DNA of 64,000 bases, from assembly GCA_019637435.1 (NCBI GenBank), contig JAHBVO010000003.1:1116001-1180000 (forward strand). Direction: 5' to 3'. The first letter of the stretch is position 1. Every line of letters starts with the position of its first letter. Of this stretch, positions 8,304 to 15,881 are shown piece after piece. This DNA comes from Candidatus Obscuribacterales bacterium (GTDB lineage: Bacteria; Cyanobacteriota; Vampirovibrionia; Obscuribacterales; Obscuribacteraceae). The position numbers and the translations under genes are program-made. Under the pieces are notes generated by a model. That model did no database searches. It had not been told where the DNA came from and saw only the letters and a program-made list of their open reading frames with translations.

Positions 8304-9563
8304 ATGATAAGCGAATCGAATACCGATAAGATCAGAAAATCTGTAAGCAATCAAAGTCTGCGCGCGCTCGACTGTTTAAACATTATGATAGGTGATGTTC
8401 TTGGCGGCTTAGGACCTTACCTGGCAGCCTATCTCAGGACCGCTCAGCAATGGGATCAAGCCAGTATTGGTGCGGCGCTGTCTGCGATGGGCATTGCTAC
8501 GATTCTTTCCCAAACACCTGCCGGTGCGCTGGTCGATCGTTTGAAACAGAAGCGCATTCTTCTTTGCGGCGCGGCAGGTGTCATGAGTCTGGCTTGCGTC
8601 GTCATCACCGTTTTCAGTCAGTTCTACGCGGTCATGACAGCGCAGATAATGTACGGAATCGGTGCTGCCGTTGCCGGTCCTTGCATCGTGGCGATCAGTT
8701 TGGGGTTAGTTGGACACAAGAGATTCGCATCGCGAATCGCCCGAAATGAGGCTTACAATCACGTCGGTAACGTCGTGGCGGCCGTGCTGGCTGGTCTGGC
8801 GGGCTTTCTAATTTCGCCAATCTGTGTCTTTTATCTAATCGCGCTTTTCGGCGTGGGGAGCATAGTTGCTACCTGTTTCATCCGTGAAAGCGAGATAGAT
8901 CACGATGTTGCTTCAGGCGCAGTCGAAAGTACGTCGAGTAAGGCTGAGATCAACATAGCCGCTCTTTTGAGCAATAAACATATTGCTGCTTTCGCAGTTG
9001 CTGTGTTTCTGTTTCACCTTTCTAATGCCGCCATGCTACCTCTTGCGGGTCAATACCTTTCAGAAGGTCGACCCAGGGAAGCGCCTCTATGGATTTCCGC
9101 CTGTGTCGTCTCTGCTCAATTTGTGATGGTGCCCGTGAGCCTCTGGGCTGGACGGGCTGCACAAACATGGGGACGCAAACCTGTATTCTTGATTGGATTT
9201 TCTGTGCTGCCAATTAGGGGTATTCTTTACACGCTGAACAGCAGCCCGTTCTGGGTAGTTCCTGTACAACTTTTGGACGGCATCGGTGCCGGTATTTTTG
9301 GTGTTCTCGCCTCAGTAATCGTCGCCGATCTCACAAAGGGCACCAGGCACTACAATGTTACTCGCGGCGCGATAATTACAGCACAGGGAGTTGGAGCAGT
9401 GCTGAGTAATCTTCTGGCTGGATTTCTTGTTGCGAGATTCGGATATGTCAGCGGTTTTCTCTTTCTCGCCCTCACCGGACTAGCAGGCCTGGTAATCTGT
9501 TGTCTTGGACTACCGGAAACTCGTAACCTCGAGCCCGAATTGGGAAGTTTCAAAGATGGCTAG
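8304..9563 (+). CDS. major facilitator superfamily transporter
   Basis: A 419-residue protein with about twelve hydrophobic segments. The MFS loop 2-3 signature is present as GALVDRLKQKR, and an equivalent GRAAQTWGRKP occurs in the second half. A ribosome site (AGGA) lies a few bases before the ATG at 8304. The pattern fits drug-efflux type MFS permeases, but no substrate-specific motif was recognised. The stop overlaps an ATG at 9556 and the following kinase gene lies about 37 bp downstream, so the two may be cotranscribed. Confidence 0.9.
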   Translation: MISESNTDKIRKSVSNQSLRALDCLNIMIGDVLGGLGPYLAAYLRTAQQWDQASIGAALSAMGIATILSQTPAGALVDRLKQKRILLCGAAGVMSLACVVITVFSQFYAVMTAQIMYGIGAAVAGPCIVAISLGLVGHKRFASRIARNEAYNHVGNVVAAVLAGLAGFLISPICVFYLIALFGVGSIVATCFIRESEIDHDVASGAVESTSSKAEINIAALLSNKHIAAFAVAVFLFHLSNAAMLPLAGQYLSEGRPREAPLWISACVVSAQFVMVPVSLWAGRAAQTWGRKPVFLIGFSVLPIRGILYTLNSSPFWVVPVQLLDGIGAGIFGVLASVIVADLTKGTRHYNVTRGAIITAQGVGAVLSNLLAGFLVARFGYVSGFLFLALTGLAGLVICCLGLPETRNLEPELGSFKDG

Positions 9564-9599
9564 GATTCTTATACTTAATCGAAACGGCCTGGCTAAACA

Positions 9600-11108
9600 T
9601 TGCAGCAATTACGACGGACAATCAAAGCCTATCCGAATTGCCTATCGAGCAGACACTCCGCGAAGATATCCAGAGTGAAAGCGATTTGGCAGAAGTGCAT
9701 CTGGAAGCTGGGAGAGATCAACGGTTCGCGCACCTATGCGATAAGCACCGCAGCGGATCTTGGAGCCGCAAAGAAATTTTTGAAACTATCGACCTGCGAT
9801 TTGATTATGACGGATCTAGGTCTACCGGATGCCAGAGGCCTTGAGGTTCTTGAGGGGTTGAGAGAATACACTGGCAAAGTACCTATAGTTATTGTCTCCG
9901 GTCTCGATGATGAGGCGGTAGCACAAGCAGCAATATCTCAAGGCGCTCAAGATTATCTAATCAAGGGACAGATCGATGAATCGAATCTGGTGCGCTCTAT
10001 TCGATACGCCATTATCCGTTTTCAAACTGAACATATCGCCAGACATAAAGTAGCAACAGAGCGCGACTTGTTGCAGTCTTTACTCGAAGGGACACCGGTT
10101 AGCATTGCTCGTTTTGATAAGAATCACCGCATATCTACGAGTAACACCGCGTTCAAAAACAATTTTCTCTCGGCTTCTGCTTGTGATGACTTTCCATCGA
10201 TCAAAACCCTACTACCTGGAATTTCCGAAGAGCATTGGGATGCAGTACTGACAAAGGCGGTGCCTTTTTGTCTTGAAGGAATCACTCTACAACGGAGCGG
10301 TCTCGCACCCTACGATGTTTTCGCCTGGGCTGTCCTTGATAGAGATCAACATATCAACGGTGGTATCTTCATGGCCGTTGATGCATCGGAACGCCTGAAT
10401 CACGATAGGCACCGCCAGGAGTTTATCGCCGAGCTGGCTCACGATATCAAGAATCCGTTGATCGGAGCCAATAGAGTATTGGAGAACCTGCTCGAAGGTG
10501 CTCTCGGCGATGTTGATGAACAGCAAAAGATTTTTCTGACCGAGATTCACCGAAGTAATGACGGTCTTCTCACTCTACTGCGGAACGTCCTTGATGTTTA
10601 TCGATTTGATACCTCCAGCGTGGAACTCGCCAAGGAAGCAGTCGACTTTGAACTGATCGCCGGTAAGGCGGCGGCCACCGTGATTCCGATGGCACGATCG
10701 AATCGGATCGCCCTGCAGATAAAAGTAGCAGAGGAGCTTCCCATCGTTCACGGCGATCCGATGGCGATACAGCGATTGCTCACGAATCTGCTCCACAATG
10801 CAATTAAATTCAGCAAGCCGGGCGGTGAAGTCATACTCATGGTGAATGGCAACGCTGATCAGGTTGTCGTCAGTGTCAGTGACAATGGAACCGGTATTTC
10901 ACCTCGCGATCAGGAATACCTGTTTCGCAGATTTGGACAGGGACGCTCCAAGTATTACAAACAAGGCGCCGGAACAGGTATCGGTCTCTACTTATGCAAG
11001 AAGATTGCCGAAGCTCATAACGGTTCCATTGACTGCATGAGCAGACTGGGAGAAGGGACTACATTCGAAGTTAAATTACCTGCGAATGTATTGTCGGTTT
11101 GCGCCTGA
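9600..11108 (+). CDS. receiver-PAS-like-histidine kinase hybrid, receiver N-terminus abnormal
   Basis: A 502-residue signalling protein. Residues ~45-140 are a receiver domain with phosphoacceptor Asp in LIMTDLGLPDARG, Ser in VIVSG and Lys in DYLIKG. A PAS-like sensor follows (~155-265). HisKA has the His in ELAHDIKNPLIG, and the ATP-binding domain has LLHNAIKFS, DNGTGI and GTGIGLYLCKK. The first ~40 residues do not look like a receiver: the expected beta-1 strand and acidic pair are absent in this frame. Receiver-like pieces occur in other frames (REDIQSESDLAEVHLEAG in frame +2 near 9656-9710), suggesting frameshift damage. The start (TTG 9600) is therefore uncertain. Confidence 0.75.
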   Translation: MQQLRRTIKAYPNCLSSRHSAKISRVKAIWQKCIWKLGEINGSRTYAISTAADLGAAKKFLKLSTCDLIMTDLGLPDARGLEVLEGLREYTGKVPIVIVSGLDDEAVAQAAISQGAQDYLIKGQIDESNLVRSIRYAIIRFQTEHIARHKVATERDLLQSLLEGTPVSIARFDKNHRISTSNTAFKNNFLSASACDDFPSIKTLLPGISEEHWDAVLTKAVPFCLEGITLQRSGLAPYDVFAWAVLDRDQHINGGIFMAVDASERLNHDRHRQEFIAELAHDIKNPLIGANRVLENLLEGALGDVDEQQKIFLTEIHRSNDGLLTLLRNVLDVYRFDTSSVELAKEAVDFELIAGKAAATVIPMARSNRIALQIKVAEELPIVHGDPMAIQRLLTNLLHNAIKFSKPGGEVILMVNGNADQVVVSVSDNGTGISPRDQEYLFRRFGQGRSKYYKQGAGTGIGLYLCKKIAEAHNGSIDCMSRLGEGTTFEVKLPANVLSVCA

Positions 11109-11159
11109 ACAAAGGTTTTGATTCTTGTTCAAGTTAAACAGCTTGCCTGCACTAATGAA

Positions 11160-12191
11160 TCAGTACCGTAGAACAACAACGGCCCCGTTCCACTCCGTCA
11201 AGCTACCAGTCGGAACAAACTCAACTCGTCCGCCATTTTCAAGCGTATGCCGGATGGTCTCGTGAATCTCAGTCAACTCCATTTTGCCTGAAACATCCCA
11301 AGCCGGCGCCTCGAGAAGCAGCATTTCAGCTCGACCTTCTTGTGCGCACGCCAACATATCCTGCGGAATGCTCACGAGTTTTTGCGCACCGATTGCAGTC
11401 CTGCATTGGTCAAGCAGTTTAGCAGCGTGAGTGGAGTGAAACTCCTTGAGCAAATCTTCTGCCACTTGAACCAGTGCGTCCGTGCCGGTTGATTGACAAA
11501 CCTCGTTCCTGGTCGCAAGAACTTCGACACCCGCATCTCTCAATTCGCGTTCCGTTAATCCTGTCAATTCCAAACCAGCGACCATCGCAGGCACGCCCGC
11601 GCAAACAGCAGCTAAAGCATCGACAAAATTCTTTTGCCATTTGGAATCATGAGCTCTGTGAGTCTTTCCATCTTTATCATGATGAGCCGGCTGCCGGTCC
11701 TTGAAAATCTTCTGCAGATGACTGACTGCATCCGATTCAGGCATCAACTCAAGATGATCGGCCTGACCTTTAAATACTTTCAGCGATTGCGGTTCTAGAA
11801 CAAACAGTGCATACGGCGTGGACTCAGCGGTGGCATAGCAAGCCTCTAAACCGGAGAAATAATCGCCGAAATAGAATCGTTCAGGCATGTGTATGAAAAA
11901 CGTCTCGCACTGTGCGTTTTCACCAGACACGAACAAGCCGATCGACTTAGCGCCACTATGCAAATCGATTTTCTCGATCAGTGCATCTGTCTTTTTGCGC
12001 AGCGCCTCAACATCAGAACCTTGTGATTCAAGCTCGTTGAAAATCTCGTGGCAACGTCCGCGAATATGTCCAACATCATGCAATTGCTTTTCCGATCCTG
12101 AGTGAATTCGAAAAAGGAAAGTGAACGACGGCTCCTTCGCACCAGTGAAAAGAAACGGTAGGGTTTTGTTTATTGCGATTGTACTTGTCAT
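11160..12191 (-). CDS. baeRF-family protein (release-factor-like, eRF1-related)
   Basis: A 343-residue protein resembling bacterial archaeo-eukaryotic release factor (baeRF) proteins. There is an N-terminal beta-rich region (SIGLFVSGE, FIHMPERFYFGDYF), a middle domain with YALFVLEPQSLKVFKG, and an eRF1 domain 3-like C-terminal part ending with ETIRHTLENGGRVEFVP. The C-terminal motif is where eRF1/Pelota relatives bind ribosomal partners. These proteins are proposed ribosome-rescue or stress factors in bacteria (family knowledge). It is last in a minus-strand cluster with the 12292 gene and the AAA+ regulator, 100 bp after the former. Confidence 0.75.
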   Translation of the reverse strand: MTSTIAINKTLPFLFTGAKEPSFTFLFRIHSGSEKQLHDVGHIRGRCHEIFNELESQGSDVEALRKKTDALIEKIDLHSGAKSIGLFVSGENAQCETFFIHMPERFYFGDYFSGLEACYATAESTPYALFVLEPQSLKVFKGQADHLELMPESDAVSHLQKIFKDRQPAHHDKDGKTHRAHDSKWQKNFVDALAAVCAGVPAMVAGLELTGLTERELRDAGVEVLATRNEVCQSTGTDALVQVAEDLLKEFHSTHAAKLLDQCRTAIGAQKLVSIPQDMLACAQEGRAEMLLLEAPAWDVSGKMELTEIHETIRHTLENGGRVEFVPTGSLTEWNGAVVVLRY

Positions 12192-12291
12192 ATTCTATGC
12201 CCGTGTTGTGACTCGAAAGGCTCACAAGTTTAGACCTAACGGGCGTATATTCAATCAGTCGAACTATCGATTTCTGGCGGAAGAAGACGAC

Positions 12292-12795
12292 TCAACTCTC
12301 ATCCCTTCGGATGAGTGATTGAATTTCCTCCATCGCTTTCTTGTCCGGCATAATCTCGCTTCCATCAGACGACACTTTCAAGTGCGCTACGATTCTTCCG
12401 TCACAAACAAGAGGAATCGCCCAGCAGAACTCAGGTTCTCTAAACTCGGCGCCTTCGAGTACGATAAGTCTTTCAGGATAATCACTGAGCCGACTTTCGA
12501 TATCGGAGATGAGTTCCGGAGTTCCTTCACTGAAGCCGTGTAATCCCTTCGGCAGAACACTTCCATCCTCGGGACTGAAATGCAGTATCACAACAGCGCT
12601 GCCGTCGATAGTCAAAGCTCCCTTGATCTCGATTCCATGCGGTGCGCGATGTTTCCAAACTTTACCTGCCGCGAGCGAACCAATACATGCTCGCGCCGCA
12701 GAGACGGCCTTCAAGGCGTTCTCCGGAGTATTCAACGCTCTACGGCTCTCTTGATGATGAGTTTTTTTCTTACGGTCATGTTCGTGCGGTGCCAT
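12292..12795 (-). CDS. hypothetical protein between AAA+ regulator and baeRF
   Basis: A 167-residue soluble protein with a basic, His-rich start (MAPHEHDRKKKTHH). Then comes an alternating beta/alpha pattern with an internal hydrophobic strand (GSAVVILHFSPEDGSVLP) and an acidic helix near the C-terminus. No family recognised. It starts 11 bp after the AAA+ regulator stop, with GAGGAATTG just upstream as ribosome site, so it is cotranscribed with it and probably with the baeRF gene. Confidence 0.7.
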   Translation of the reverse strand: MAPHEHDRKKKTHHQESRRALNTPENALKAVSAARACIGSLAAGKVWKHRAPHGIEIKGALTIDGSAVVILHFSPEDGSVLPKGLHGFSEGTPELISDIESRLSDYPERLIVLEGAEFREPEFCWAIPLVCDGRIVAHLKVSSDGSEIMPDKKAMEEIQSLIRRDES

Positions 12796-12806
12796 TCAAT
12801 TCCTCC

Positions 12807-13796
12807 TCAAGTCATTAGCCCATGCGCCTTTAGCTTGCTGTACAACAACTGCCTGTTGACGCCGAGCAGCCGCGCAGCCTCGGACTTACTTCCGTTCGAT
12901 TGCTCTAAAGCCCGCTCCAGCAGACGCTTCTCCAGCGTTGCCATGGCAGTGTAATAATCCATGCCGTCTAAACTGTCTTCACTTTTGACCGCATCCTCGC
13001 GGATAATCATGCTGAGGTCAGCCGGTTCAATACTTGCCGCGCGAACCGAAAACGTCAGATGATACATAAGATTTTGCAACTCTCGAACATTCCCCGGCCA
13101 GTCATAATCTAATAGAACCTTCGCAGCAGAACTACTTATACGCTTGGCTGACTCCGGCCGAGCTTGCGATAAAAACAGTTCCGCCAGAGACAAGATGTCG
13201 GAACCCCGCTCTCTAAGCGGCGGTAGCGAAATCGGTAAAACGTTCAATCGGTAAAACAGATCCTCTCTAAAGCACTTCTCCTTCACCATCGAAATTAAGT
13301 CGTGCTGGGTAGTTGCAACCACCCGCGGTGCAGTGGTTCCCGGCACTCCTTCCTTCAATGCTCGAACAAGCATCGCCTGCGTACGAGCGTTGAGGTCGCC
13401 AATCTCGTCCAAGATGACCGTCCCCAGAGCACCGGGACTCAATGATTCGAAAGACTCGTAATCTTCCGGGACTGCGGTACAATCGATAACTGTCAGCGGT
13501 TTATCGCCCTGGTGACTATGTCGATGAATCGCTCTTGCAACAGTGTCTTTACCAGTGCCGGTCTCTCCAGTGATCAAAACAGAGGCACCACATGCGGCGG
13601 CAATTCCGATCTGCTTCTCGACTCGCCGCATTGCAGCACACAAGCCGACAAGCGTATTGTCCGACGTGGTTTCTGTGTAACTTATGCTTGATACAGTTTC
13701 GCTTTTAGGTGCGGCAATTGCTCTTTCAAGAGATTTTTTCAAATGTTGTGTTCTGACATTGTTAGGCGGCCTCTTCTTGTTTGATACCATCGACAA
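12807..13796 (-). CDS. NtrC-type AAA+ regulator lacking GAFTGA, N-terminus replaced by IS sequence
   Basis: Residues ~45-270 are a sigma54-activator-type AAA+ domain with Walker A GETGTGKD, Walker B VILDEIGDL, arginine-finger region FREDLFYRLN and PPLRERGSDI. The C-terminus is a Fis-type HTH (GSKSEAARLLGVNRQLLYSKL). The loop that normally carries GAFTGA is deleted: CTAVPEDYESF runs almost directly into Walker B, so sigma54 contact by the usual route is not expected. The first ~22 residues lie inside the IS256 element; native sequence resumes at LERAIAAPKSE. The missing receiver is the remnant at 15094-15496. Expression would now depend on a promoter in or near the IS. Confidence 0.8.
   Translation of the reverse strand: MSMVSNKKRPPNNVRTQHLKKSLERAIAAPKSETVSSISYTETTSDNTLVGLCAAMRRVEKQIGIAAACGASVLITGETGTGKDTVARAIHRHSHQGDKPLTVIDCTAVPEDYESFESLSPGALGTVILDEIGDLNARTQAMLVRALKEGVPGTTAPRVVATTQHDLISMVKEKCFREDLFYRLNVLPISLPPLRERGSDILSLAELFLSQARPESAKRISSSAAKVLLDYDWPGNVRELQNLMYHLTFSVRAASIEPADLSMIIREDAVKSEDSLDGMDYYTAMATLEKRLLERALEQSNGSKSEAARLLGVNRQLLYSKLKAHGLMT
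13721..13729. repeat. target-site duplication, left copy
   Basis: CTCTTTCAA directly abuts the left inverted repeat of the IS256-family element and recurs at 15094-15102. A 9-bp duplication is normal for this family. Confidence 0.9.
13730..13756 (+). repeat. IS256-family left terminal inverted repeat
   Basis: A 27-bp end (starts GAGATTTTTTC, contains GTTGTGTTCTGA) matched by the right end at 15067-15093 in inverse orientation with six mismatches. It lies just past the transposase stop. Confidence 0.85.
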
Positions 13797-15009
13797 ATTT
13801 GATTCCTTGAATCAGCTCTCCAAGCCGTTCTGGTCGATTCAGACGGCGCCAACGTTTTTGCGCAGACATCGATAGTTTAAAAACCATCGTCAACATCGTG
13901 TCTCGTGTAAGCATACCACGAGTCTTTGCCGTTCGCAGACGGACTGTTGCAAACGTAGATTCTATCGGATTTGTCGTGCGCAAATGGATCCAGTGTTCTG
14001 CGGGAAAATCGTAAAATGTCAGAAGGACATCTCGGTCTTTTGCCAGGCACTCAGACGCTTTCGGATACTTAGCCTCGTAGCTGTCGACGAAGTGATCGAA
14101 TGCTTTTTCTGCTTTCTCCTTGGTCTCGGCCATCCAGATTTGATGCAGGTTATCCTTTGCGCGTGCTTGAATGTGTTTAGGCAATTTATCCAAAACATTC
14201 CCGGTCTTGTGCATCCAACATCTTTGCCGCCGCGTGTCTCCAAACACTTGTGGCAAGGCTTTCCAAAATCCCAATGCTCCGTCGCCAACGGCAAGCTTGG
14301 GTGGGATTACGAGACCGCGTCGCTTCAAGTCGTTCAGTGCTTCCAGCCAGGACTGCTCACTTTCGCGATATCCATCTACAACCGTTAGCAATTCCTTGTC
14401 ACCGTGCTTGGTGGCACCGATGATCACAAGCATACATTGAGCGGCGTCTTCCATGCGCGCTCCGAAGTGCACTCCATCAACCCAAAAGTAAACGTATTCC
14501 TTCCCCTTCAGCGAGCGTTGTTGCCACTCCTTAAGCTCCTCGCTCCATGCTTCTTTCAAACGGCTGATCGTCGAAGCTGACAGTCCTGGAGCATCCTTCC
14601 CCAGCAACGCAGCCAGGGCTTCACTGAAATCACCTGTTGACACGCCTTTCAGATACAACCAGGGAAGCAGATCTTCAATGCTTTTTGTTCGTCTCAAATA
14701 TGGCGGAAGTATGCTCGAAGTGAACCGCACCTTAGCTCCACTCTTCCGTCTATCTGCCACTCTTGGTGCTTTAACTGTGATGTCACCAATGCCAGTTTGT
14801 ATAGTTCGCTCAGGCAGGTAACCATTTCGGGTTACCATGCGCTTTCCAGATGAATCACGAACCTGATCGAATTGCTCTAGAAATCTCTCAACTTCGTCTT
14901 CCAGAGCGCGCGTCAACATTTCCCGTGCGCCCTTCCGGCAGATTTCCGTGAGCGGATCTTCGGTAACAACCTCTGGCTTTTTCAGCTCAAGGACTGTATC
15001 TTTCTTCAT
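13762..15009 (-). CDS. IS256-family (Mutator-type) transposase
   Basis: A 415-residue DDE transposase. The catalytic triad is visible as FWVDGVHFG (Asp), AVGDGALGFW (Asp) and TNPIESTFATVR (Glu); RQRCWMHKTGNVLDKLP is the family's CxxH region. The N-terminal domain contains GYLPERTIQTGIG and IKAPRV-like strands. Length and motifs are complete, so it looks functional. The ATG at 15009 follows AGGAG. The 3' end overlaps by 35 bp the start codon region now used by the downstream AAA+ gene. Confidence 0.95.
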   Translation of the reverse strand: MKKDTVLELKKPEVVTEDPLTEICRKGAREMLTRALEDEVERFLEQFDQVRDSSGKRMVTRNGYLPERTIQTGIGDITVKAPRVADRRKSGAKVRFTSSILPPYLRRTKSIEDLLPWLYLKGVSTGDFSEALAALLGKDAPGLSASTISRLKEAWSEELKEWQQRSLKGKEYVYFWVDGVHFGARMEDAAQCMLVIIGATKHGDKELLTVVDGYRESEQSWLEALNDLKRRGLVIPPKLAVGDGALGFWKALPQVFGDTRRQRCWMHKTGNVLDKLPKHIQARAKDNLHQIWMAETKEKAEKAFDHFVDSYEAKYPKASECLAKDRDVLLTFYDFPAEHWIHLRTTNPIESTFATVRLRTAKTRGMLTRDTMLTMVFKLSMSAQKRWRRLNRPERLGELIQGIKFVDGIKQEEAA

Positions 15010-15066
15010 TAGGCGTATCTCCTTTCTTTGTGGTTATTGAAAGAATACGCCACCTTACTCAATTAC

Positions 15067-15093
15067 TCAAAACACAACTTCTGGCAAAAACTC
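15067..15093 (-). repeat. IS256-family right terminal inverted repeat
   Basis: Inverse partner of 13730-13756; ends directly at the right target duplication. Confidence 0.85.
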
Positions 15094-15102
15094 CTCTTTC
15101 AA
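15094..15102. repeat. target-site duplication, right copy
   Basis: CTCTTTCAA, identical to 13721-13729. It lies within codons for AIER of the interrupted receiver-AAA+ gene. Confidence 0.9.
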
Positions 15103-15496
15103 TTGCCTGACTCAATTCGTCCAGGCTCAAAGGTAAGCTCAAATGATCGAATGCGCCGAGTCGCATTACTTCGATGACGAGATCGCTGTTCGCCTCAGAG
15201 GTAACGACGATCACCGGCAACGAGGCCAGAGCGCTTTCTTGTTTGATAGCTTGAAGAAGATTAGCGGCGGAATGATTCGTGACCGACGCTCAACAAGCGG
15301 TATTCTGACAGAGATGTTGGAGAGTCTGAAGCATCGCTTAGTTGAAGCGGACGCGCTTTCAAGCGGTCTTAGTTTGGTCTCGCAAGAGTCTGTTGAGATG
15401 GTCTTCATCGATCAACAGGTCGAAACTTCGTTGTTAACAACTCTTGTATCACGAGCACGTCGTTTGGATTGTCTTCAATTAAGAGAATTGTTTTTT
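15094..15496 (-). pseudogene. decayed receiver domain, N-terminal half of the IS-split NtrC-like gene
   Basis: Six-frame reading of the minus strand shows a receiver start (KTILLIEDNPNDVLVIQELL, from about 15494) that stops after ~29 codons. Another frame carries the receiver end: LLQAIKQESALASLPVIVV, then TSEANSDLVIEVMRLGAFDH and LSLPLSLDELSQAIER up to the IS. The distance, about 128 codons, equals one receiver, so nothing large is missing, but at least one frameshift and several in-frame stops separate the pieces. The phosphoacceptor segment is not recognisable (reads SVTNHSAAN). The end joins in frame to the AAA+ part across the IS. Confidence 0.75.
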
Positions 15497-15810
15497 GCCT
15501 TGCGCTCGTCCTCAGGATTCTCCGAGGTTGTGAGAATTACTACCTTTAGATCGTTCAGCGCTGAGTGGCTTCGCAATTCGATGAGCACTTCATGTCCATT
15601 GCGTCTTGGTAGATTGAGATCGAGGAACATCAGATCCGGTATTGTCTCCGGGTGATGCAGGAGCTCCTGAATATAATGAATTGCCGCCTCGCCGTCTTCC
15701 AGAACGTGAAGTCTGTAGCCAATTCCGGAGTCCTTCAGAAACTCCTTCATCAATAAAACATCATGCGGGTTGTCTTCGACGATCGCAATATTCAGGGGGC
15801 GAGGCATCAA
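15475..15810 (-). pseudogene. Rcp1-like single-domain response regulator, C-terminally truncated
   Basis: Residues 1-103 are a typical stand-alone receiver: acidic pair in IVEDNPHD, phosphoacceptor in LMFLDLNLPRRNG, Thr in VVILTTSENPEDE. The normal end (LGANCYxxKP and helix 5, about 35 residues) is absent. After DERKA the frame runs into KNNSLN and stops, exactly where the next receiver begins in another frame. The conserved Lys is thus missing and signalling by the normal mechanism is unlikely. It probably formed the output partner of the histidine kinase encoded 71 bp upstream. Confidence 0.75.
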
Positions 15811-15881
15811 GACTACTCCTTGTGCGGTTACATAATCAGGATTCCTTGCCAGTCCTTAACTGTATCATGAATACTCTCGTC

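Larger units (their letters stand above)
13730..15093 (-). mobile_element. IS256-family insertion sequence, complete (1364 bp)
   Basis: One transposase gene is bounded by imperfect terminal inverted repeats. The left end starts GAGATTTTTTCAAATG and the right end, read inward, starts GAGTTTTTGCCAGAAG; 21 of the first 27 positions match and GTTGTGTT is shared. Both ends are flanked by CTCTTTCAA. Clean ends and an exact duplication suggest a recent, potentially active insertion. It splits an NtrC-like regulator gene: joining the flanks gives a continuous AIERAIAAPKS. Confidence 0.93.

Noticed and set aside
15143..15655. 170-codon plus-strand ORF
   Set aside because: It reads antisense through receiver remnants, which show clear domain motifs on the minus strand.
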